Made by a program: the position numbers and the translations under genes
The notes under the pieces: generated by a model
What the model was told of the DNA's origin: nothing
The model's input: the letters and a program-made list of their open reading frames with translations, nothing else
Databases searched by the model: none
Part shown: piece by piece, positions 20,448-28,186 of the stretch
Position numbering within the stretch: the stretch's first letter is position 1
Layout of the letters: each line of letters opens with the position of its first letter
Assembly: GCA_046351135.1 (NCBI GenBank)
Contig: JAXLZA010000002.1
Location: 372,001 to 436,000, forward strand
DNA length: 64,000 nt
Reading direction: 5' to 3'
Origin: UBA4427 sp046351135
Lineage (GTDB): Bacteria > Myxococcota_A > UBA9160 > UBA4427

Positions 20448-22553
20448 TCAGGGGGCGGCGGTGGCCCACTTCCAGCGCGCGAGGGCGGCCTCGACCGCCC
20501 CATCCCGATCGCGCGGGAGCAGGAAGCCCTCCTCGATCAGCGCCGCGACCGCCTTCTCGACCGCCTCCCGATAGGCCTCTGCCGAGGGGTAGAGGCTCTC
20601 GAGGGACGGACGTCGATCGCCCTGGCGCCGGTCGACGTCGCGGCGGGCGAAGGGCGCGAAGGATCCGAGGTAGCCGACCATCTCGTCGGTCGCGAAGGGC
20701 GCGCCCGTGCGCAGGGCGAAGGGGGCATGTGTCCCGATCGGCACACGCAGCTCGACCGGCCGGACGCCGGTCGCCTCGTTGCCGAAGCGGTCGACGCCGG
20801 GCACGCGGATCGCGAAGGGTGGGACGAGCTTCGGCGGCTCGAAGTCGATGATGCCCGACGGCCAGTTCGGCCCGAAGTCGAGGGGATAGGCGACGTGGGG
20901 GCTGCGCGGGCGGACGAGCTCCGTCAGGGGAAAGGCGACCTGGCCCGGGTCGACCAGGGTTCCCGCCGCGATCGTCGGCACGTTCGACGGCGGCGGCGGC
21001 TCGTCGCTCTCGATCCACTCGAGCATGCGGACGAGCAGCGCGCGCTGGATGCCGCCGGAGTCGACGGCGCTCCCGCGGTAGAGCCCGGGCGCGACGGCCG
21101 TCTCCGGGGGCGGCGGGAAGGGCGTCGCGAGGTGCGGTGCACCGGCGACGTGGTAGAGGCGCTCGTTCTCGAGCGGGTCGACGTCCGCGCTCCCGTCCGC
21201 CGTCATGTGGATCAGCGCCGCCGCGCGGCCCCAGTACTCGTAGCCGCCGTTGATCTGGAAGATGCGCGGGAGCGCACCGGTCGCCCGCGCTCGATCGAGC
21301 AGCCCCCCGCGGCGACCCTTCCACTCGCTCGTCCGGCTCGTGAACGGGAGCTCGTCGCCCGGATAGAAGAAGTTCGCGAACGGATTGCCGACGCGGCCGG
21401 GCTGGGCGAAGCGATGGTTGAAGCCGCCGCGACCGGCGCCGCCGATGCGGATGATCACGCCCTCGAAGACCGAGCGGCCGGCCTCGTCGACGTGGAAGCC
21501 CTCGTAGAGCAGGTGGCGCAGGAAGCGGCCCGACTGGGACGAGCCGTCGGCGACGCCGTGCTTCACCGCGAACGGGCTCTTCCCGTCGAAGAGCGCGAAG
21601 GACGCGAAGTCGCGATAGGCGGCGAAGCCGAGGCCGACGAGCGGCGGATCCTCGGCGACGTAGACGAGCTCGTAGATGAAGCCGGCCTCGAACTTCGCCT
21701 TTCCCCAGAGCAGCGGCTTCGCGACGATCCCGGTCCGCGTGGCGTCGAACTGCCAGCTGCGGCGCGGCACGACCTCGCGCTCGCCCTCGCGCGCGCGGCG
21801 CCGCGTCAGCACGTTCTGCGACGAGCCCGGATCGGCGGCCGGGATCGGGAGATGACCGTCGACGGCGAGGGCGAGGCGGTCGACGGGCGCGTCGACGACC
21901 CAGTCGGAGCGCGCGAGGCCGCGGATCTTCGAGCCGTCCTTCTGGCGCGCGACGGGCACCCGCAGCCCCAGCATCCCGGGCGCCTTCGGCACGTCGGCCT
22001 GCCAGCCGACCCAGAGGATGCTGAGCCCCTGCTCCATCAGGAAGCCGTCGCCCCAGTCGGAGGCCTTCGTCGGATCGAGGCCCGCACCGGCCATGAAGTC
22101 GAGGGGCACGCGGTTCATCGCCGCGAGGCCGAGGCGCCGGCCGCGATTGGGGACGTCGAAGAGCCCGATCCCCCGGCGCTTCGCGGGATCGACGGGCTGC
22201 ACGACGACGAAGTCGGCATCCGCTTCGACGAGCCCCTTTTCATTGCGCGGAGCGAGGGCGATGTCGGTCACCCGCGCGTTCGCCTCGTTCTGGGGATCGA
22301 AGCCGAAGTGGACGATGCCCTCGATCAGCTCGTAGGCCCCCGCCTCGCCGAAGGCCTTCCCCTCGAGCACCGGCGTCCGCTTCGCGATCTCGACCGAGAG
22401 CACGACGGCGCGCGCGGCGCCGGCGTCGCCCAGCATCCCGAGCATCGTCGCCCCCGCGACGAGCGCGGCCGAAGCCGACGCCCGGGCGATCGCGCCCGCC
22501 GCCGCGAGACCCCGGGCCCAGCGCGTGCGCCCGCCGCCCGCCGCGCGCCTCAT
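20448..22553 (-). CDS. Secreted alpha/beta hydrolase domain protein (Abhydrolase_10 type)
   Basis: Large exported hydrolase of 701 residues with an Arg-rich N-terminus and signal-like helix ending GDAGAARA. It contains the nucleophile context GSSQSGRFLRHLL, LRVPVARQKDGSKI, FAYRDFASFALF-like segments, NGGYEYWGRAAALIHM (catalytic acid region) and AGAPHLATPF (histidine region). These fit the long alpha/beta hydrolase family often found near acyl-CoA and SDR genes in soil and marine bacteria. The ATG at 22553 overlaps the TGA of the upstream SDR by 4 bp, so both are translated together. Substrate is unknown; an extracytoplasmic ester or lactone is likely. Confidence 0.85.
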   Translation of the reverse strand: MRRAAGGGRTRWARGLAAAGAIARASASAALVAGATMLGMLGDAGAARAVVLSVEIAKRTPVLEGKAFGEAGAYELIEGIVHFGFDPQNEANARVTDIALAPRNEKGLVEADADFVVVQPVDPAKRRGIGLFDVPNRGRRLGLAAMNRVPLDFMAGAGLDPTKASDWGDGFLMEQGLSILWVGWQADVPKAPGMLGLRVPVARQKDGSKIRGLARSDWVVDAPVDRLALAVDGHLPIPAADPGSSQNVLTRRRAREGEREVVPRRSWQFDATRTGIVAKPLLWGKAKFEAGFIYELVYVAEDPPLVGLGFAAYRDFASFALFDGKSPFAVKHGVADGSSQSGRFLRHLLYEGFHVDEAGRSVFEGVIIRIGGAGRGGFNHRFAQPGRVGNPFANFFYPGDELPFTSRTSEWKGRRGGLLDRARATGALPRIFQINGGYEYWGRAAALIHMTADGSADVDPLENERLYHVAGAPHLATPFPPPPETAVAPGLYRGSAVDSGGIQRALLVRMLEWIESDEPPPPSNVPTIAAGTLVDPGQVAFPLTELVRPRSPHVAYPLDFGPNWPSGIIDFEPPKLVPPFAIRVPGVDRFGNEATGVRPVELRVPIGTHAPFALRTGAPFATDEMVGYLGSFAPFARRDVDRRQGDRRPSLESLYPSAEAYREAVEKAVAALIEEGFLLPRDRDGAVEAALARWKWATAAP

Positions 22554-23401
22554 CGCGGCTGGATCCCGGCGTCGGCGACGATCGGCGCGTTGGTCCACGC
22601 GCCGTCGGCCGAGCGGTAGAAGCCCGCCGCCGCGATCGCGCCGCCGTCGACCGGCACCGTCACCCCCGTCACCCACGCCGACAGATCCGACGCGAGGAAG
22701 AGCGCGACCCCCGCGTGGTCGTCGGGGCGACCGAAGCGGCCCATCGGGATCATCAGCGGGATCTTCGAGGCGTACTTCTCGGGGATCCAGCGGTGGACCG
22801 GGACCTGGTCCGTGTCGGTCGTCTCCGGCGCGATCGCGTTGACGCGCACGCCGTAGGGCGCGACCTCGAGGGCGAAGCTGCGGGTGAAGGCGGTGATCCC
22901 GGTCTTGAAGGTCGAGTAGACGGCGTTGCCGGGGATGCCGCGCAGCGTCTCGATCGTCGACACGCTGATGATGCAGCCCGAGCGGCGCTCGACCATGCCC
23001 GGGGCGAAGGCGCGGGTCGCGCGCAGGATGTGCTTCAGGTTGATGTCGTAGAGGCCTTCCCAGTCGGCCTCGCTCGACTGCAGGAAGGGACCGGCGCCGG
23101 GCATGAAGTTCCCGACGTTGTTGACGAGCACGTCGACGCGGCCGAAGCGGCGCTCCGCCTCCTGCTTCATCCGTTCGATGCTCTCGGCCCGGGTCACGTC
23201 GACGCCGACCGCGAGCGCCTGGCCGCCGCGCTGCTCGATCGCGGCGGCGACCTCCTTCGCGGCCGCCTCGCGCCGATCGACGACGACGACCGCGGCACCG
23301 TGGGCGGCGAAGGTCTCGGCGATCGCGCGGCCGATGCCGCCCCCGCCGCCGGTGACGAGGGCGATCTTCGAGGCGAGGGAGGTGGCGTTGCGGTCGAGCA
23401 T
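22550..23401 (-). CDS. SDR family oxidoreductase
   Basis: The 283-residue classical short-chain dehydrogenase has TGGGGGIGRAIAETF near the N-terminus, VLVNNVGNFMPGAG, catalytic Ser in ISVSTIETL, and Tyr-x3-Lys in YSTFK. The C-terminal region ASDLSAWVTGVTVPVDGG is standard; a tail of about 25 residues follows. ATG 23401 is preceded by GGAG about 8 nt upstream. It is translationally coupled to the large hydrolase downstream, suggesting sequential steps on one substrate (hydrolysis and alcohol oxidation), which is inference. It is divergent from the aldo/keto reductase. Confidence 0.9.
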   Translation of the reverse strand: MLDRNATSLASKIALVTGGGGGIGRAIAETFAAHGAAVVVVDRREAAAKEVAAAIEQRGGQALAVGVDVTRAESIERMKQEAERRFGRVDVLVNNVGNFMPGAGPFLQSSEADWEGLYDINLKHILRATRAFAPGMVERRSGCIISVSTIETLRGIPGNAVYSTFKTGITAFTRSFALEVAPYGVRVNAIAPETTDTDQVPVHRWIPEKYASKIPLMIPMGRFGRPDDHAGVALFLASDLSAWVTGVTVPVDGGAIAAAGFYRSADGAWTNAPIVADAGIQPR

Positions 23402-23530
23402 GGGGGAGCTCCGGTGCGGGGCGACGAGGGGACCCGCTTTCGAGACTGGGTCCCATGTTACCGGCTGAAGCGCGGCTCGCGCGGGGGCGAATCGCGACCG
23501 TTCGGGGCTTTCCCGGTCGGGGTTCCGACT

Positions 23531-23539
23531 TGCTATACC
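23531..23539 (+). promoter_or_regulatory. Putative extended -10 element upstream of aldo/keto reductase
   Basis: TGCTATACC is a TGn-TATA-type extended -10 in an otherwise very GC-rich divergent intergenic region, about 58 bp before the reductase start. No good -35 is visible, as expected for extended -10 promoters. Confidence 0.35.
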
Positions 23540-23596
23540 CCCACGACGTCGCGCCCGGCCCGTCGGCCGGCGCAGGGGATGGAAGGAGATCAGGCG

Positions 23597-24550
23597 ATGG
23601 AGATGCGCAATCTCGGACGGTCGGGGCTCAAGGTCTCGCTCGCGGGGCTCGGCTGCAACAACTTCGGCATGTCGCTCGACGCGTCGGCCACGCAGAAGGT
23701 CGTCGACGCCTCGCTCGACGCCGGCATCAACTTCTTCGACACGGCCGACATCTACGGCGAGGGCAACTCCGAGGTCTACCTCGGTCGCGCGCTCGGCAGC
23801 CGGCGCCACGACGTCGTCATCTCGACCAAGTTCGGCGTGCCGACGGGCGCGGGTCCGAACCAGAAGGGCGCTTCGCGACGTTATGTGCTCTCCGCGGCCG
23901 AAGCGAGCCTGAAGCGCCTCGGCACCGACTACATCGACGTCTACATCGTCCACATCCCGGATCCCGAGACGCCGATCGGCGAGACCCTCGACGCGCTCAA
24001 CACGCTCGTCGACCAGGGCAAGGTCCGGTACATCGGCTGTTCGAACTTCGCGGGCTGGCAGATCTCCGACGCCCAGTGGACGGCGGAGACCCGCGGCCTG
24101 CGCGGCTTCGTCACGGCCCAGAACGAGTGGAGCCTGCTCGAGCGCAAGATCGAGGCGGAGGTCGTTCCGGCCTGCCTCCATCACGGCCTCGGCCTGATGC
24201 CCTACTTCCCGCTCGCCTCGGGCGCGCTGACCGGCAAATACAAGCGCGGCCAGGCGCCCTCCGCCGACAGCCGCTACGGCGCGAAGGGCGGCATGTTCCA
24301 GACCTACTACGGCCACTTCGTCGCCGACGCGACCCTCGCGAAGGTCGAGGCGCTCGAGAAGGTGGCCAGCCAGGCGGGGATCTCGCTGGTCGAGCTGGCG
24401 CTCTCGTGGCTCGCGCGCAACGCAGTCGTCTCGTCGGTGATCGCCGGCGCGACGAAGCCGGAGCAGGTCGCGGCCAACGCGAAGTCGACGAAGGGCAGCC
24501 TGCCGGCCGAGGTCGTGAAGGCCGTCGACAAGGTGCTCGCGGCGGGCTGA
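23597..24550 (+). CDS. Aldo/keto reductase
   Basis: NADPH-dependent carbonyl reductase of 317 residues with the AKR tetrad in context: FFDTADIYGEGNSE (Asp and Tyr), STKFG (Lys) and YIVHIPDPETP (His). The C-terminal cofactor loop is SSVIAGATKPEQVAANA. The N-terminal MRNLGRSGLKVSLAGLGCN is typical of the YajO/Kv-beta-like AKR class. ATG 23597 follows GGAAGGAGA. It is the first gene of a rightward run with an SDR, a sulfatase-like hydrolase and a repeat protein. Confidence 0.92.
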   Translation: MEMRNLGRSGLKVSLAGLGCNNFGMSLDASATQKVVDASLDAGINFFDTADIYGEGNSEVYLGRALGSRRHDVVISTKFGVPTGAGPNQKGASRRYVLSAAEASLKRLGTDYIDVYIVHIPDPETPIGETLDALNTLVDQGKVRYIGCSNFAGWQISDAQWTAETRGLRGFVTAQNEWSLLERKIEAEVVPACLHHGLGLMPYFPLASGALTGKYKRGQAPSADSRYGAKGGMFQTYYGHFVADATLAKVEALEKVASQAGISLVELALSWLARNAVVSSVIAGATKPEQVAANAKSTKGSLPAEVVKAVDKVLAAG

Positions 24551-24622
24551 TCGGAAGAAGCGTCGCGCGGGCGTCGCATACAGGGCGCCGCCCGCGGCCG
24601 CGCTCGCGGAGGAGGGGACGGC

Positions 24623-25399
24623 ATGGGCATGCACACGGGACGCGTCGCGCTGGTCACGGGAGCGGGCAGCGGCATCGGCCGCGCGTCGGCCCTCATCTTC
24701 GCCCGCGAGGGCGCGAAGGTCGTGGTCGCCGACCTGAACGAGGCCGGCGCGAAGGCGACGGCCGCGCAGATCGAGGCCGCCGGGGGCGAGGCCTTCGCGA
24801 TCGCGGTCGACGTGACGAACGAGGCCCAGGTCGCCGACATGGTGCGCCGGACGGTGGAGCGCTTCGGCCGACTCGACGCGGCCCACAACAACGCCGGCAT
24901 CTCCCATCGGCCGGTCCCGTTCCACACGATGACGATCGAGGCCTGGAACCAGATGATCGCGGTCAACCTGACCTCGGTCTTCCTCTGCCTCAAGCACGAG
25001 ATCGCCCAGATGCTGAAGCAGCCGATCCAGGGCTGGGGCCGGGGCGCGATCGTCAACACGTCCTCCGGTGCCGGGATCGTCCCCGCCCCGGGCCAGCCCC
25101 ACTACACCGCCGCCAAGCACGGCGTCCTCGGGCTGATGAAGAACGTCGCGTCGGAGTACGCGATGCAGCGGATCCGCTGCAACTCCATCCTTCCCGGCAT
25201 CACCGAGACGGCCATGCTCGCGGCCTCGTTCTCCGAGAACGGCCCCGAGTACCGCAAGCAGCTCGAGGCCTCGGTGCCCGGCGGCGAGCTGTGCCAGCCC
25301 GAGGAGATGGCCGAGACGGCGGTCTGGCTCTGCTCGGACCATGCCCGACGCGTGAACGGACAGGGCATCGTCGTCGATGGCGGAGGCGTTCTGCGTTAA
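24623..25399 (+). CDS. SDR family oxidoreductase (glucose/3-oxoacyl type)
   Basis: The 258-residue SDR has TGAGSGIGRASALIF, HNNAGISHRP, catalytic Ser in NTSSGAG, YTAAKHG (Tyr-x3-Lys) and the ending RVNGQGIVVDGGGVLR. ATG 24623 follows GGAGGAGGGGACGGC, a very strong ribosome site. It sits between the aldo/keto reductase (73 bp away) and the sulfatase-like gene (67 bp), on the same strand. Generic fold; substrate not assignable. Confidence 0.9.
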   Translation: MGMHTGRVALVTGAGSGIGRASALIFAREGAKVVVADLNEAGAKATAAQIEAAGGEAFAIAVDVTNEAQVADMVRRTVERFGRLDAAHNNAGISHRPVPFHTMTIEAWNQMIAVNLTSVFLCLKHEIAQMLKQPIQGWGRGAIVNTSSGAGIVPAPGQPHYTAAKHGVLGLMKNVASEYAMQRIRCNSILPGITETAMLAASFSENGPEYRKQLEASVPGGELCQPEEMAETAVWLCSDHARRVNGQGIVVDGGGVLR

Positions 25400-25466
25400 G
25401 GCGGCTCCCCGGAATGCCGACGGGTCGAGGCAGACGGGGATCGGGCAGGCGAGGGTGATTCTCGAC

Positions 25467-26870
25467 ATGACGAGCCGAAGGCTTCTGTACGCCGCCCTGG
25501 CGGCGGTCCTGATCGCCGGCTTCTTCCTGACCCAGTTCCGCATCCGTCCGGACGAGCGACCGATCGGAAAGCCGGAGGAGATCGCGCGGCTCGCGCAGCG
25601 GGACGACCTGAACGTCGTCTTCCTGCTGATCGACACGCTGCGGGCGGATCGCCTCGGCGCCTACGGCTACGAGCGGCCCACCAGCCCGACGATCGACCAG
25701 CTCGCGAAGACCGGCATCCGCTTCGCCAACCATCTGAGCCAGTCGTCCTGGACGAAGACCTCGATGGCCTCGATCTGGACGGCGATGTACCCGAATCGGA
25801 CGGGGATCTTCCGCTTCGACCACGCGATCCCGACGGATGCGGTCCTGCCGGCCGAGATCCTGCAGGACGCGGGCTTCCGGACGGCGGGCATCTGGCGCAA
25901 CGGCTGGGTCGCACCGACCTTCGGCTTCGAGCAGGGCTTCGAGGTCTACCACCGGCCGGAGGTCGGGCTGCCGATCCAGAGCGTGCGGCGCGAGTCGAAG
26001 AATCCCTACGCCAAGCTCGCCGGGTCCGATGCCGACGCGACCGACGGTGCGATCGAGTTCATGCGGACCTACAAGGGCGATCGCTTCTTCCTCTACGTCC
26101 ACTTCATGGACGTCCACCAGTACATGTCCGACGAGGAGTCGGCGATCTTCGGGACGTCGTACAGCGATCTCTACGACAACTCGATCCTCTGGACCGATCG
26201 CCAGGTCGCCGCGATCCTCCGCGCCCTCGACGAGCAGGGCCTGCGCGAAAAGACGCTGGTCGTGATCGCGGCCGACCACGGCGAGGCGTTCCAGGAGCAC
26301 GGCAACGAGGGCCACGCGCGGGATCTCCATCGCGAGGTCATCTACACGCCGTGGATCGTGAGTCTGCCGTTCTCCCTCGATCACGGCGTCGTCGTGGACG
26401 CGATGACCGAGAACGTCGACGTCTGGCCGACGATCCTCGATCTGCTGGGCGCGGGCGAGATGGATCAGGCCGACGGCGTGTCGCGGCTTCCCGAGATCCT
26501 GGTCGCCGCCGGCGTCGAGGGCGGCGAGCCCGTCACGCCGCCGCGTCCGAGCTATGCGCAGCTCGATCGCGTCTGGGGCAAGGCCAACGCCCCGTCGGAG
26601 CCGCTGATGGCGGTGACGGTGCCCGGGCGGCGCTTCATGCGGGGACTCGATCCGAAGCCGCTCGTGGCCCTCTACGACACGACCGCGGATCCCGGGGAGA
26701 GCAAGGATCTCCTGAGCCAGGGGCCGCCGGTCGACGTCCGGGAGTTCGACGCCCTGCTCGACGCCTATCAGGCGATTCCGGAGCCCGACTGGCGCAAGAA
26801 CGTCGGCCACGTCGAGCTCGACGATCTTCAGAAGGGTCAGCTGCGCGCGATCGGCTATTCCATCGAATAG
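25467..26870 (+). CDS. Membrane-anchored sulfatase-like hydrolase
   Basis: The 467-residue protein of the alkaline phosphatase superfamily has an N-terminal helix (residues about 5-23) that anchors it with the domain outside. The metal site is visible in LLIDTLRADRLGAYGY and AADHGEAFQEHG. At the position of the formylglycine motif it has SSWTKTSMASIW, with no cysteine, so it is not a classical FGly sulfatase; Ser or Thr could be the nucleophile, as in phospho- or phosphonate hydrolases. ATG 25467 is chosen; a GTG 12 bp upstream is also possible. The next gene, a membrane-anchored repeat protein, starts 34 bp downstream and may be its partner. Confidence 0.82.
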   Translation: MTSRRLLYAALAAVLIAGFFLTQFRIRPDERPIGKPEEIARLAQRDDLNVVFLLIDTLRADRLGAYGYERPTSPTIDQLAKTGIRFANHLSQSSWTKTSMASIWTAMYPNRTGIFRFDHAIPTDAVLPAEILQDAGFRTAGIWRNGWVAPTFGFEQGFEVYHRPEVGLPIQSVRRESKNPYAKLAGSDADATDGAIEFMRTYKGDRFFLYVHFMDVHQYMSDEESAIFGTSYSDLYDNSILWTDRQVAAILRALDEQGLREKTLVVIAADHGEAFQEHGNEGHARDLHREVIYTPWIVSLPFSLDHGVVVDAMTENVDVWPTILDLLGAGEMDQADGVSRLPEILVAAGVEGGEPVTPPRPSYAQLDRVWGKANAPSEPLMAVTVPGRRFMRGLDPKPLVALYDTTADPGESKDLLSQGPPVDVREFDALLDAYQAIPEPDWRKNVGHVELDDLQKGQLRAIGYSIE

Positions 26871-26904
26871 TCGCGGGCCCCGGGCGGCGACGAGGAGCGG
26901 AGTG

Positions 26905-28143
26905 ATGAGCACGAAGACGAAGGCCGCCTGGTTCCTGAGCGTGATCGCCGCGTGTGCGATCGGTTGGTTCGCCGCGATGCAGGTCGTTCGTGGGCCGGCG
27001 TTCCGGGACGAAACCGACGCCTACGAGCGTTTCGCGCTCGCCTTCACGATCACCGACTCGATGGATCGCGTCGACACGCTCTCGCGGCTGATCCGCCACC
27101 TCACGCCCGAGACCCTTCCGGGCGCGATCCGTGCCTTCAAGGACTCCCAGCGGGACGTCTTCAACAGCGATCTGCGGATGCTGATGTGGTACTGGGCCAG
27201 GCACGACCCGCGTGCGATGTTGGCCGAGATCCAGACCTGGCCCGAGGTCCGGTCGCATCGGATCGCGGCGGGCGAGGCGGTCTACTGGGTCCTCAAGAAG
27301 GAAGGGTACGACGCAGCCCGCGCGCTCTTCGATCAGATGCCGAGCGATCAGCGGTATCCGGCGCTGTCCTATCTCGTGCTCGCCTACATCGAGTCGGGAG
27401 AAACGGTGAACCTGATCGATTTGATCGAGTCCTACGACTCGCGAGACGAGCGCGATTTCGCCGCGGGGATCGTCGTCGGTCGCATCCTCGCCGCCAACGG
27501 GCCCGCGGAGCTCAGGCGCTGGGTCGAGTCGCTGCCCGATGGCCCCGGAACCTCGAACGACCTGAAGGCCGTCTCGTTCCGCGCGGCGGAGTCCGAGCTC
27601 CTGCGCCGCGACCACTTCGATTTCCTCGAGTCCTGGATCGATGAGATCGGCGACGCGCGCTGGGCCGCGGGGGCCGGGCGGCGCACGATGGGCGTCCATC
27701 TCGCCAAGCGGGATCCCCGCCGAGCGATCGAGTGGGCCCAGGCGCTGCCGCCGGAGAAGGGGCGCGACGAGGTGCTCGGCGAGACGCTGCGCACCTACGC
27801 GAGCTTCGATCGGGACGGTGCGCTCGCCTGGATCCGGACGCAGGCCCCGTCGCCGAGCCTCGACCCCGGGGCGGCCCGGCTCGTCTACGAGTTCATGGAT
27901 CGCAATCCCGACGTCGCGCTCGAGATGCTCGCGCGCATCCAGGAGCCGGACACCTTCGACAAGGCCCGCAAGATGGTCGCCCACCACTGGCGCGGCGTCG
28001 CGGCCGATGTGCGCGATCGGGCCATGCCGAAGCTCGAGGCGATTCCGCGGCCCACGGGTCCCGCCGCGGCGCCCACCGCACCCTCCGCGTCCGTCGAGCC
28101 GGCGGCGCCGTCGGCCGCGGCAGCTTCGCCGTCGGCCTCGTAG
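26905..28143 (+). CDS. Membrane-anchored helical-repeat protein
   Basis: The 412-residue protein has one N-terminal membrane helix (AAWFLSVIAACAIGWFAAM), then an all-alpha domain with diverged repeats built on (D/N)-P-x-x-A-x-x-W/L: ARHDPRAMLAEIQTWP, AKRDPRRAIEWAQAL, ASFDRDGALAWIRTQ and MDRNPDVALEMLARIQ. The C-terminal about 40 residues are a low-complexity Ala/Pro/Ser tail. I do not recognise the family. AGGAG lies upstream of a GTGATG double start; I choose the ATG at 26905. Expressed with the sulfatase-like hydrolase, it may scaffold or deliver substrate in the periplasm (inference). Confidence 0.75.
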   Translation: MSTKTKAAWFLSVIAACAIGWFAAMQVVRGPAFRDETDAYERFALAFTITDSMDRVDTLSRLIRHLTPETLPGAIRAFKDSQRDVFNSDLRMLMWYWARHDPRAMLAEIQTWPEVRSHRIAAGEAVYWVLKKEGYDAARALFDQMPSDQRYPALSYLVLAYIESGETVNLIDLIESYDSRDERDFAAGIVVGRILAANGPAELRRWVESLPDGPGTSNDLKAVSFRAAESELLRRDHFDFLESWIDEIGDARWAAGAGRRTMGVHLAKRDPRRAIEWAQALPPEKGRDEVLGETLRTYASFDRDGALAWIRTQAPSPSLDPGAARLVYEFMDRNPDVALEMLARIQEPDTFDKARKMVAHHWRGVAADVRDRAMPKLEAIPRPTGPAAAPTAPSASVEPAAPSAAAASPSAS

Positions 28144-28186
28144 GGACGAGGGAGCCGGCGCGGTTCGCGCTCGGCTCCCGTCGGGC

